From contig JAEZKW010000173.1 in NCBI GenBank assembly GCA_023415375.1, forward strand, positions 1-18,433: a stretch of DNA of 18,433 bases, given 5' to 3'. Position 1 is the stretch's first letter. The number at the start of each line of letters is the position of its first letter. This stretch comes from Bacillota bacterium (GTDB taxonomy: Bacteria > Bacillota > UBA4882 > UBA8346). Shown piece by piece: positions 1 through 6,849 of this stretch. The notes beneath the pieces were generated by a model. That model made no database searches. It had not been told where the DNA came from and saw only the letters and a program-made list of their open reading frames with translations. The translations under genes were made by a program, and so were the position numbers.

Positions 1-37
1 AAGCACCCAAATTAATAGTTCCGACCAGGTACCTGAA

Positions 38-71
38 GGGGTGAGTCGGCTTTCCGTTTTCAACTCACCCC
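38..71. repeat. Short inverted repeat GGGGTGAGT/ACTCACCCC, dispersed repeat family
   Basis: Perfect 9-base arms at 38-46 (GGGGTGAGT) and 63-71 (ACTCACCCC) enclose a 16-base loop. The right arm with its left flank, TTCAACTCACCCC (59-71), matches exactly 13 bases at 9566-9578, where a larger palindrome with GGGGTGAGTT termini is found. Two copies of the same terminal sequence in non-coding DNA suggest a small dispersed palindromic element (REP- or MITE-like), this copy being shorter or decayed. The family name is unknown to me. Confidence 0.55.
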
Positions 72-365
72 TCCAGTTACTCGAGTACTTCATCCCGGAA
101 ACCGTTTCTCTTCGACTATATTCTCAAATTTAATCCTTAAAAGTTATATCCCAATATCCGGTTCCCCGGTAATTTTCCCCTTTTCTTTCATTGCCGAAAA
201 TAAGCTGTGAGTTTATCCTCAACCATGGCAGGAAATTTATCAACAAAATTACCATCATGTTCGAAATCAATTAGTTCGTGGTTATCTTTCATATTAATTT
301 TAATCAGTCGTAAGTTTTTGAGGATTATATTTTGAGTTCCATTTGATTTCACTTTCAGATAATAC

Positions 366-405
366 AAAACGGGCTGCCTCAATCAATTCTGAGACAGCCC
401 GTTTT
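366..405. terminator. Bidirectional rho-independent terminator behind groEL
   Basis: Arms at 370-381 and 390-401 form a 12-position stem (ACGGGCTG-type core) with a single mismatch (C377/A394) and an 8-base loop. A-tract on the left (366-369) and T-tract on the right (402-406) give U-runs for both directions. It starts 12 bases past the groEL stop, so it should end the groES-groEL transcript. Confidence 0.85.
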
Positions 406-417
406 TCTATCAGTGAC

Positions 418-2049
418 TCAATCCATTCCCATTCCGCCGGGCATTCCACCGGGGGGCATCATCGGAGCTTTTTCCTTTTCAGGAATCTCCACGACCAGAC
501 TTTCAGTGGTTAACAGCATCGCCGCAATACTGGCTGCATTTTGGAGAGCGCTGCGGGTAACTTTTGCAGGGTCTACAATACCAGCTGCGATCATGTTCAC
601 ATATTCACCGGTTGCTGCATTAAATCCTTTACCTGCTTCCATTGCGCTTACTTTCTCAACAATGACCGATCCCTCGACACCGGCATTATTAGAGATTTGA
701 CGCAAGGGCTCAGATAAAGCCTTTTTCACTAAAGCAATTCCGGTCGCAACATCACCGGATTCTTTAATTTGGTCAAGTGAAGGAGCAATCTGTAGTAAGG
801 CTACGCCTCCACCGGATACTACACCTTCCTCAACCGCGGCGCGGGTTGCTGAAAGAGCATCCTCAATACGGTGTTTCTTTTCTTTCATTTCGGTTTCAGT
901 AGCGGCTCCAACTTGGATAACAGCTACACCGCCTGAAAGTTTGGCCAACCGTTCTTGTAATTTTTCCCGGTCATAATCAGATGTCGTATCTTCGATTTGT
1001 ACTTTAAGTTGATTGATTTGTTTCTTGATCTCTTTGGCATCGCCTTTGCCATCTACAATGGTGGTTTCCTCTTTGGTGATCTTAACTTGGCGGGCTGAAC
1101 CGAGCATTTCCGGAGTGGCATTCTCTAAGGTCATACCGACTTCTTCGGAAATAACCTGACCACCGGTTACAACTGCGATATCGCCGAGCATCGCTTTCCG
1201 GCGGTCGCCGAAACCAGGAGCCTTTATAGCAACAACATTTAAAACTCCCCGTAATTTGTTAACCACCAAAGTAGCAAGCGCTTCTCCCTCGACGTCTTCA
1301 GCAATAATGACCAAAGGTTTGCCTCTTTGGATAATCTTCTCCAAGATTGGCAATAAATCCTTAATCATAGAAATCTTTTTATCGGTGATTAAGATATAGG
1401 GATCATCCAGAACGGCTTCCATCCGTTCGGAATCAGTAATCATATAAGGAGAAACATATCCCCGATCAAATTGCATACCTTCAACAACTTCAAGGTTGGT
1501 ACCCATGGTTTGGGATTCTTCAACGGTAATAACGCCGTCTTTTCCAACCTTCTCCATGGCTTCAGCAATTAATTTACCGATCTCATCATCCGCAGCTGAA
1601 ATAGCGGCAACGTGAGTAATATCTTCTTTACTTTCGACTGGTTTACTAATTTTTTTCAGTTCATCAACTACAACATGAACCGCTTTTTCAATACCTTTCT
1701 TTAAAACCATCGGGTTGGCACCGGCGGCTACGTTCTTTAAGCCTTCCCGGACCATAGCTTGTGCCAAAAGGGTTGCTGTAGTTGTTCCATCACCAGCGAT
1801 GTCATTGGTTTTGGTTGCAACTTCTTTTGCCAATTGGGCACCCATATTTTCGAAAGGATCTTGTAATTCGATTTCTTTAGCAATGGTTACACCATCATTG
1901 GTAATTGTGGGTGAACCGTATTTTTTCTCTAATACTACGTTACGCCCTTTAGGTCCAAGAGTGACTTTAACTGCATCCGCTAAAGTGTTTACTCCGCGCT
2001 CTAAAGCATGGCGTGCATCTTCTCCAAATAAAATCTGTTTGGCAGCCAT
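418..2049 (-). CDS. groEL: Chaperonin GroEL (Hsp60, 60 kDa subunit)
   Basis: ATP-dependent folding chaperonin; tetradecameric double ring that works with GroES in the cytoplasm. The 543 residues match family length. Visible hallmarks: N-terminus MAAKQILFGEDAR, nucleotide-binding LGPKGRNVVLEKKYGSP, the catalytic GDGTTTATLLAQAM segment, VEEGVVSGGGVALL with the ATPase aspartate region, and the glycine/methionine-rich tail ending GGMPGGMGMD. A longer reading frame begins at a GTG at 2058 (adding three residues), but that codon lies inside the ribosome binding site; the ATG at 2049 is preceded by AAGGAAGGTG at good spacing and gives the family N-terminus, so I chose it. It is second gene of the groES-groEL operon, under CIRCE control upstream of groES, and ends in a strong terminator. 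Confidence 0.98.
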   Translation of the reverse strand: MAAKQILFGEDARHALERGVNTLADAVKVTLGPKGRNVVLEKKYGSPTITNDGVTIAKEIELQDPFENMGAQLAKEVATKTNDIAGDGTTTATLLAQAMVREGLKNVAAGANPMVLKKGIEKAVHVVVDELKKISKPVESKEDITHVAAISAADDEIGKLIAEAMEKVGKDGVITVEESQTMGTNLEVVEGMQFDRGYVSPYMITDSERMEAVLDDPYILITDKKISMIKDLLPILEKIIQRGKPLVIIAEDVEGEALATLVVNKLRGVLNVVAIKAPGFGDRRKAMLGDIAVVTGGQVISEEVGMTLENATPEMLGSARQVKITKEETTIVDGKGDAKEIKKQINQLKVQIEDTTSDYDREKLQERLAKLSGGVAVIQVGAATETEMKEKKHRIEDALSATRAAVEEGVVSGGGVALLQIAPSLDQIKESGDVATGIALVKKALSEPLRQISNNAGVEGSVIVEKVSAMEAGKGFNAATGEYVNMIAAGIVDPAKVTRSALQNAASIAAMLLTTESLVVEIPEKEKAPMMPPGGMPGGMGMD

Positions 2050-2091
2050 TGATTTCACCTTCCTTATTTTTTATTGAAATAAACATGAATC

Positions 2092-2150
2092 ATCAGGCTC
2101 TTCGAATCCTGATAATCCATCCTGTAATCCAGGAATCCTTTTAATCCTGG
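2092..2150 (-). repeat. GGATT-rich double hairpin in the groES-groEL spacer
   Basis: The 113-base spacer between groES and groEL contains two similar hairpins: ATCAGG/CCTGAT (2092-2097 with 2108-2113) and CCAGGA/TCCTGG (2129-2134 with 2145-2150). Each has a 6-base stem and a 10-base loop, and they are set 37 bases apart. On the coding (minus) strand the pentamer GGATT occurs five times between 2105 and 2147 at intervals of 8-12 bases. It is transcribed inside the operon, so an RNA processing or stability role is possible, but that is inference. Confidence 0.5.
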
Positions 2151-2162
2151 AAATCTTGGTCG

Positions 2163-2444
2163 TCACTCGATTCCTAAAATATCGCTTTCTTTAAGAACCG
2201 TGCATTCTTCGCCATCGACTTTAATGGTAGTCCCGGCGTATTTAGCAAAATAAACAATATCCCCTGGCTTCACCTCAAGGGCGATCCGGGTACCATTCTC
2301 CATTTTACCGGAACCGACTGCTAGCACTTTCCCTTTCTCGGGTTTTTCTTTTGCAGTATCTGGAATGACAATTCCGCTTTTGGTTTTTTCTTCTCCTTCA
2401 AGTACTTTAATGAGTACCCTATCAGCTAATGGTTTAAAACTCAT
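2163..2444 (-). CDS. groES: Co-chaperonin GroES (Hsp10)
   Basis: Heptameric lid of the GroEL chamber. At 93 residues it has the usual length, with the N-terminal MSFKPLADRVLIKVLEGEE, the mobile loop EEKTKSGIVIPDTAKEKP that contacts GroEL (about residues 18-35), the GKVLAVGSG turn and the C-terminal DGEECTVLKESDILGIE. ATG start with a strong AAAAGGAGGGG ribosome binding site 5 bases upstream. First gene of the groES-groEL operon; the CIRCE operator lies 31 bases upstream of the start codon, so HrcA repression with heat-shock induction is expected. Confidence 0.98.
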   Translation of the reverse strand: MSFKPLADRVLIKVLEGEEKTKSGIVIPDTAKEKPEKGKVLAVGSGKMENGTRIALEVKPGDIVYFAKYAGTTIKVDGEECTVLKESDILGIE

Positions 2445-2474
2445 AAATTCCCCTCCTTTTCAAATTTTCACCTG

Positions 2475-2501
2475 TTAGCACTCACCGAGAGTGAGTGCTA
2501 A
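2475..2501. promoter_or_regulatory. CIRCE operator (HrcA binding site)
   Basis: Perfect match to the CIRCE consensus: TTAGCACTC (2475-2483), nine-base spacer, GAGTGCTAA (2493-2501). It sits between the predicted groES promoter and the groES start, so it would lie at the start of the transcript, the usual position for HrcA repression of groESL in Firmicutes. hrcA itself is not in the window. Confidence 0.97.
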
Positions 2502-2510
2502 CCTATAATG

Positions 2511-2539
2511 ATTTTATTAAACCTAACCTCTGTTGGCAA
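2511..2539 (-). promoter_or_regulatory. Predicted sigma-A promoter of groES-groEL
   Basis: Read on the minus strand: -35 TTGCCA (2539-2534), 17-base spacer, -10 TAAAAT (2516-2511). Both hexamers match the sigma-A consensus at 5 of 6 positions. Transcription would begin just before the CIRCE palindrome, so bound HrcA would block initiation or escape. Confidence 0.75.
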
Positions 2540-2698
2540 GATTCTATATTCGCTTCCAGGAATTATAATAAGCGATTTTGGCTAAATTATGCAAAATATC
2601 TCTTTGATTCTTCCTCATAATAAATGTTAGATGAATTTATGATGATTCTAATCTTCGGGTGGAAGATTGGGAACTATGAATTAACGATAGAGGTTACT

Positions 2699-3646
2699 AT
2701 GTTGCCGGAAAATTTTGAACCCATGTTAGCTACTATGGCTGAGCCCTTCGACTCTACTGAATATACCTACGAAATTAAATGGGATGGTTATCGTTGTTTA
2801 GCTTTTTTGGACTCTCATACCCGTTTGCTTAGCCGGAATCAGAAGGATTTGACTTTTATATTTCCGGAATTAGGGAATTTACACCTTCACACTCATAAAC
2901 AAGGATGCTTAATTGACGGTGAAGTCATTGCTCTCCGAAATGGTAAACCCAGTTTCTTAGAATTGCAGAAGCGTGCTCAGCTCCGTAACCGGGAAACAAT
3001 TGAATTCCGTAAAAATCAGATTCCCGTTATATATATCGTTTTCGATCTACTCTATTATAATCAAACAGCAGTTTATGATCGGCCTCTTCAGGAAAGGCGT
3101 CAACTTCTCTGTGATAATTTTAAGGCCGCTGATGAATTTATTATTGCTTCTTTTATTGAAAATAAAGGTCAGGCTTATTTTAAAGCGATCTCCGAATTAG
3201 GATTGGAAGGAGTCGTAGCTAAAAAAAACGGGAGCGTCTATCTTCCCGGTAAACGCAGCAAAGAATGGTTAAAATTTAAGCGAAAAATGCTTCAAAATTT
3301 CGTGGTTTGCGGTTACTTTACAAACACCGATAAATCAAAAGATACTCTTCGATCATTGATTTTAGGGGCCTATGTTTATAACAAACTTTCCTACTTTGGA
3401 ATGGTGGGTAATGGGTTCACGGAGCGGGAAATGGAGCTTATTCTAAATGAACTCAAAAAAATTACCATATTAACATGCCCATTTCCTAAGAATCCTGATA
3501 AAGCTAAAAATGTTTTTTGGGTTAAGCCTGTCGTTGTTTGCGAGGTTGAGTATTTGGAGCTGACGGATGATGGTAGTTTAAGACATCCAATTTTTAAAAG
3601 ATTTCGGCCGGATTTAAGAATCGAAGATTGTCAATATGAAGGGTAA
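2699..3646 (+). CDS. ligD: ATP-dependent DNA ligase, LigD ligase-domain type
   Basis: Seals DNA nicks and ends; stand-alone equivalent of the ligase module of LigD in bacterial non-homologous end joining. In the 315 residues: motif I EIKWDGYR with nucleophile Lys27, motif III DGE (73-75), motif IIIa IVFDLL (113-118), motif IV LEGVVAKK (169-176), motif V EWLKFKRK (189-196), then an OB-fold from about residue 200 ending RHPIFKRFRPDL. The frame is open from 2624, but family members begin close to MLPENFEPMLA and a GATAGAGG element lies just upstream, so I use the ATG at 2699. No phosphoesterase domain is present, and the polymerase is a separate gene 8 bases downstream. A TATAAT at 2564-2569 may be its -10 box, but no good -35 accompanies it. 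Divergent from groES. Confidence 0.93.
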   Translation: MLPENFEPMLATMAEPFDSTEYTYEIKWDGYRCLAFLDSHTRLLSRNQKDLTFIFPELGNLHLHTHKQGCLIDGEVIALRNGKPSFLELQKRAQLRNRETIEFRKNQIPVIYIVFDLLYYNQTAVYDRPLQERRQLLCDNFKAADEFIIASFIENKGQAYFKAISELGLEGVVAKKNGSVYLPGKRSKEWLKFKRKMLQNFVVCGYFTNTDKSKDTLRSLILGAYVYNKLSYFGMVGNGFTEREMELILNELKKITILTCPFPKNPDKAKNVFWVKPVVVCEVEYLELTDDGSLRHPIFKRFRPDLRIEDCQYEG

Positions 3647-3654
3647 TATAACCA

Positions 3655-4521
3655 ATGGTGCAGTTAAAAGAATTTCAGAATACTCTTAAAAACTTGGATA
3701 AAATCTTTTGGCCGGATGAGGGGTATACCAAAGGTGATCTAATGCATTACTACTCGGAAATTTGGCCTTATATTCAGCCCCATCTTCAAGGCCGTCCAGT
3801 TTCGCTGGTCCGCTATCCGGAGGGAATTACCGGTAATTTTTTCTATCAAAAAGATTTTCCAGACCCACCGCCTTGGGTAGAAACGACCGCGATTGCCAAC
3901 CCTGAGCGGGTCATTCATTATGCCATGATTAACAATCTGGAAACGCTTATCTGGTCCGTTAACCTTGGGTGTATTGAAGTACATCCTTGGCTTTCAACCC
4001 GTTACGCTCTGGAGTATCCAACCTATATTATATTTGACCTTGATCCGATGGAACCAGCCCTGTTTAGTGATACTGTGCAGATTGCTTTAGCAGTAAGGGC
4101 TATCCTCAAGGAACTTCATTTACAATCATTTCCAAAGATTTCAGGCGCCACCGGGATCCATATTTATTTGCCGATTCAAAGCCATTATACTTATGAACAA
4201 ACCAGCAATTTTGTAAAACAAATTGGTACGATCATCATTAAAACTTTTCCAACAAAGGCCACCAATGAACGCAAAGTCGCCAACAGAGCTGGTAAAGTAT
4301 ATATTGACCATTTGCAAAACTTAAGAGGCAAGACAATTGCCTCAGTCTACAGCGTAAGGCCTTTCCCGAGCGCCCCTATTTCAGCTCCAGTGTATTGGGA
4401 TGAATTACCAGACTGCCATCCGTCTATGTTTACGATTCAAACAATGCTTAAGCGGGTTCAAAAAGTAGGCGATTTATTCTTTCAGTTATTAAATTTAAAA
4501 CAAGAACTGCCGAAGATTTAG
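3655..4521 (+). CDS. ligD: LigD-type polymerase/primase domain protein
   Basis: Archaeo-eukaryotic primase superfamily polymerase of NHEJ, which in other bacteria is one domain of LigD and fills ends using NTPs or dNTPs. All 288 residues are accounted for by that domain: NLDKIFWPDEGYTKGDLM at 13-30, RYPEGITGNFFYQKD at 53-67, the metal-binding FDLDP (Asp128, Asp130), SGATGIHIY (163-171) and KVYID with the third carboxylate Asp218. Catalytic residues look intact. It follows the ligase gene in another reading frame after 8 bases; a GAAGGG overlapping the upstream stop may serve as a rather distant ribosome binding site. The gene order matches the ligase-then-polymerase arrangement of Bacillus LigD but as two proteins. 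Its stop is only 11 bases from that of the convergent next gene. Confidence 0.93.
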   Translation: MVQLKEFQNTLKNLDKIFWPDEGYTKGDLMHYYSEIWPYIQPHLQGRPVSLVRYPEGITGNFFYQKDFPDPPPWVETTAIANPERVIHYAMINNLETLIWSVNLGCIEVHPWLSTRYALEYPTYIIFDLDPMEPALFSDTVQIALAVRAILKELHLQSFPKISGATGIHIYLPIQSHYTYEQTSNFVKQIGTIIIKTFPTKATNERKVANRAGKVYIDHLQNLRGKTIASVYSVRPFPSAPISAPVYWDELPDCHPSMFTIQTMLKRVQKVGDLFFQLLNLKQELPKI

Positions 4522-4532
4522 TTTAGGGTCAT

Positions 4533-5429
4533 TCAATTGAGGTTTAAAGTCAACTCGGCAATTAATGGGACATGATCGGAGACAAAATTATTAACTACAA
4601 CTTCCATACTTGACAAACCGAATTCCGGCGTTGCCAGAATATAGTCCATTTTAGAACTGGAATAAATATTACCGTCTCTGGAACGAAAAGTTCCACTATC
4701 TTTGAACTCACTCATATTTTGTAAATCGGACAGATTCTTTTTAATTTCGGACACGGCTGGATCGTTGTCGTTCCCATTAAAATCACCGGTAATGATCAAT
4801 GGACCGCTGATCTGGTTTACAAAATCAAGAATTGTGGCAACTTGCCCGAGCCTATCTGAAACAGATAAACCTAAGTGGGTTGTCAAAAAATGAATACGTT
4901 GTCCCCCAATTAAAAGCTGTACCAATGCAAAACTCCTTGGTTCTAGGCTTCCGGGCATTACCATCGTCCATTGCTGGACGATTGGATATTTACTCAGGAT
5001 AAGATTACCAAAGAACCCGTTATTCCGTTCCCTGGAGGCAGAAAAGGCATAATACATATGCAAACGTTCACCTAGCTCAGCCGGAATATCCTCAAAATTT
5101 GTCAGGCTTGACCAACCTAGGTTCACTTCTTGAAGACCGACCACATCTGGACTGACCTCTTCAATGAAGTGGGCTAATCCTTCCACATCGAGTTTCCCAT
5201 ACCAATTAATAGCACTATGGATATTGAAAGTCATAACTCGAAGAGACACAATCCCCTTCTGACTTTCTTTTTCAGAAGGTGAAACCAATGGTGAATTATT
5301 CTTTCCATCGGAAACAACTTCTTTGCCTCCCATATTGTTCGGAGGATTGTTTGAAGAGGTCTCTCCAAAAACTCCTGTTGGTATAATCAGTATAAAAAGC
5401 CCAAAGATAATAATAATTTTTTTAAGCAT
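4533..5429 (-). CDS. Exported endonuclease/exonuclease/phosphatase family protein
   Basis: Mg-dependent phosphodiesterase fold (EEP superfamily, the DNase I/exonuclease III/sphingomyelinase group). Residues 1-22 form a typical signal peptide (MLKK, long hydrophobic run, then GVFG before ETSS), followed by a polar Asn/Ser-rich linker to about 60. The catalytic landmarks are all visible: Asn69 in MTFNIH, Glu101 in GLQEV, His185 in TTHLG, Asp216 and Asn218 in GDFNGN, Asp262 in MDYI, and Asp285-His286 in VSDHVPL. The protein probably acts outside the membrane; whether the substrate is nucleic acid, a phospholipid or another phosphoester cannot be told from sequence. Its ribosome binding site is weak. 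It lies downstream of an exported repeat protein on the same strand and converges on the polymerase gene with 11 bases between stops, where I see no terminator hairpin. Confidence 0.9.
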   Translation of the reverse strand: MLKKIIIIFGLFILIIPTGVFGETSSNNPPNNMGGKEVVSDGKNNSPLVSPSEKESQKGIVSLRVMTFNIHSAINWYGKLDVEGLAHFIEEVSPDVVGLQEVNLGWSSLTNFEDIPAELGERLHMYYAFSASRERNNGFFGNLILSKYPIVQQWTMVMPGSLEPRSFALVQLLIGGQRIHFLTTHLGLSVSDRLGQVATILDFVNQISGPLIITGDFNGNDNDPAVSEIKKNLSDLQNMSEFKDSGTFRSRDGNIYSSSKMDYILATPEFGLSSMEVVVNNFVSDHVPLIAELTLNLN

Positions 5430-5438
5430 ATTTTTCGC

Positions 5439-5561
5439 TCATTCTTTTATATACCTTGATTTAAGGCTACAGGAATCAGACTCCATCGTTTCGCTCCTTT
5501 TTCCTTCAATCGACCCAATTAACTCATTAAAATCAAAAATTTCAGGAGTCAGCCAATTCAT
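5439..5561 (-). CDS. Possible 40-residue small ORF (unknown)
   Basis: An ATG-started frame begins MNWLTPEIFDFNELIGSIEG and ends LKSRYIKE with TGA, filling most of the 165-base gap between the repeat protein and the exported phosphodiesterase. The stop is 9 bases before the next start, a spacing compatible with coupling, and codon choice resembles the neighbours. A TAAGG about 10 bases upstream is a weak ribosome binding site. I recognise no family; there is one cysteine and no membrane segment. It could equally be a decayed gene remnant or chance. Confidence 0.3.
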   Translation of the reverse strand: MNWLTPEIFDFNELIGSIEGKRSETMESDSCSLKSRYIKE

Positions 5562-5594
5562 TGATGTAGGACCTTACTTGCTTCCTGTCGGTAA

Positions 5595-6587
5595 TCATTC
5601 AGTATTTGGTTTGGACAAAATTAAAAAATCCTGAGGATAAGCTGCTACAATGAGCGCTGGATTGTTATCTTGATTTACATCGATAGCTGCCAGGGACATC
5701 AGATCTCTTTTAAGGTTAATCTCACCTGAAAGAGGCACTAAAGCATTATTATCCCAACGATAGAAATCAATAAATCCTGAAGCTGTAGCAATTACTAGTC
5801 TCATTTCGCCAGAAAAATTCCTAACCTGCATTCCGTATGCCGGTCCTTTCGTTGCTTTTTTTAAATTATAAATCTCAACCAATTTTTGATTGGAGTACTT
5901 TAAAACATGGATATTCCCCGGAGCAAATCTTGGACCTTCTTCAATTAAAAGCTTCATCTGGCCGGTTTTATCTAAATCCCCCGCTGTCACACCGCGAATA
6001 TTACCTATTAAATCAGACTCTGCTAATAATACAAGCTCCTCACCTTGGAATTTCCAAACCTGAATAACGCAATTATATATTTGGGAAGTGATTTTCCCTA
6101 CTTTGGCAATAATGAGCTCATCTTTACCATCACCATCGAGATCTCCGCTGGTAGCAGCCAAGGGCTTCAAATTATGACTCGCACGTTTGATTAAATTTAC
6201 ATGATTATTTTCAATTTGGTAAAGATAATATTGGCTATTACTTAAGGCTAAAAGCTGTTCCTCCGGGCTTTTGAATTTTCCGGAAGTAGCCCAAATCGTA
6301 CTATGGTCTTCATACAAATTTTCACTTTGCCATTGTACTTCCGGCTTTTGGTCAGGATTTATTTTAAGCCAGTACAGAAAGAATTCCCTGGCAGTATCAT
6401 TTTTGCCTGCCAAAACAAAATCATCATGATTGTCGTGATCTAAATTCGTTGTTAAGACTTGTAAAATACCATCCGTTAAAAAATGTTCATCTTCAAAAAC
6501 CAACTGATAGTCCGGTAGAATTGCAGAAATCTGAATAATAATAGCTAAAACAAGTAAGAATATCCATCGGCCAGTTATTATTTTCAT
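5595..6587 (-). CDS. Exported FG-GAP/VCBS-like beta-propeller repeat protein
   Basis: Function unknown. Residues 1-24 are a signal peptide or membrane anchor (MKIITGRW then a hydrophobic run). The remaining about 305 residues contain spaced Asp-rich repeats of the FG-GAP/VCBS type: NLDHDNHDDFVLAG (48-61), GDLDGDGKDELIIAKVG (148-164), GDLDKTGQMKLLIE (203-216) and DVNQDNNPALIVAAYP (303-318), each calcium-loop-like and followed by a beta-strand, consistent with an extracellular beta-propeller. The third and fourth copies are degenerate. ATG start with a clear AGGAGGT (6598-6604). It precedes the exported EEP protein on the same strand with a 165-base gap, so the two may be co-expressed at the cell surface, but no partner or substrate can be named. 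Confidence 0.8.
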   Translation of the reverse strand: MKIITGRWIFLLVLAIIIQISAILPDYQLVFEDEHFLTDGILQVLTTNLDHDNHDDFVLAGKNDTAREFFLYWLKINPDQKPEVQWQSENLYEDHSTIWATSGKFKSPEEQLLALSNSQYYLYQIENNHVNLIKRASHNLKPLAATSGDLDGDGKDELIIAKVGKITSQIYNCVIQVWKFQGEELVLLAESDLIGNIRGVTAGDLDKTGQMKLLIEEGPRFAPGNIHVLKYSNQKLVEIYNLKKATKGPAYGMQVRNFSGEMRLVIATASGFIDFYRWDNNALVPLSGEINLKRDLMSLAAIDVNQDNNPALIVAAYPQDFLILSKPNTE

Positions 6588-6849
6588 AGATTCATCTACC
6601 TCCTATTTTGTTATTATTTTCTAGGTTGAGCGCATCTTTCCTGCTACTAATAGGAATGAAGTTTTTTTTGGCCCATATTTCTATCTAGGAATTAGCAATA
6701 ATTCCGTTTTTCCAAGAGCTACTAGCCTATTGTCTCTTTTCGGCATTTTCTTGCTTATAAAGAAATTTGCCTTGTTCCTTTTGTATATATCGATTTTATT
6801 ACGGTAATATTATTAAAGTAATTGCCTAAAAAAAGAAAGGGGGATAGCA
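6588..6849. promoter_or_regulatory. Divergent intergenic region between the repeat protein and the DUF4912 gene
   Basis: This 262-base AT-rich gap must hold promoters for two divergent genes. On the plus strand TTGTAT (6781-6786), 18 bases, TAATAT (6805-6810) is a weak candidate for the DUF4912 gene. A short GGAATTA/TAATTCC hairpin with a GCAA loop lies at 6688-6705, followed by GTTTTT; with no plus-strand gene upstream its role is unclear. I see no convincing minus-strand promoter. Confidence 0.35.

Larger units (their letters stand above)
1..417. other. Intergenic stretch downstream of groEL, no convincing gene
   Basis: About 417 bases with no ORF I can support. It contains a short GGGGTGAGT/ACTCACCCC inverted repeat near the left edge and a strong bidirectional terminator just behind groEL, both listed separately. 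The only ORF of any size (188-382, minus strand, 64 codons) would start at a TTG inside the terminator stem; its internal ATG at 289-291 has no ribosome binding site. The rest is AT-rich and unremarkable. Confidence 0.6.

Noticed and set aside
188..382. 64-codon minus-strand ORF downstream of groEL
   Set aside because: Its TTG start lies inside the terminator stem, no ribosome binding site precedes it or its internal ATG, and I recognise no family.
2533..2569. TTGGCA ... TATAAT as a plus-strand promoter for the ligase gene
   Set aside because: The spacing of 25 bases is far outside the 16-19 range; TATAAT alone may still act as a -10 box but has no good -35.
2624..2698. 25-codon N-terminal extension of the ligase
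   Set aside because: No ribosome binding site and no match to the family N-terminus; the ATG at 2699 is better supported.
5323..5634. 103-codon plus-strand ORF antisense to the exported phosphodiesterase N-terminus
   Set aside because: Hydrophobic stretch is the antisense of the signal peptide region; the opposite strand has a complete, recognisable gene.
6688..6705. GGAATTA/TAATTCC hairpin followed by GTTTTT as a terminator
   Set aside because: Stem is short and AT-rich and there is no plus-strand gene upstream to terminate; mentioned only as part of the intergenic region.
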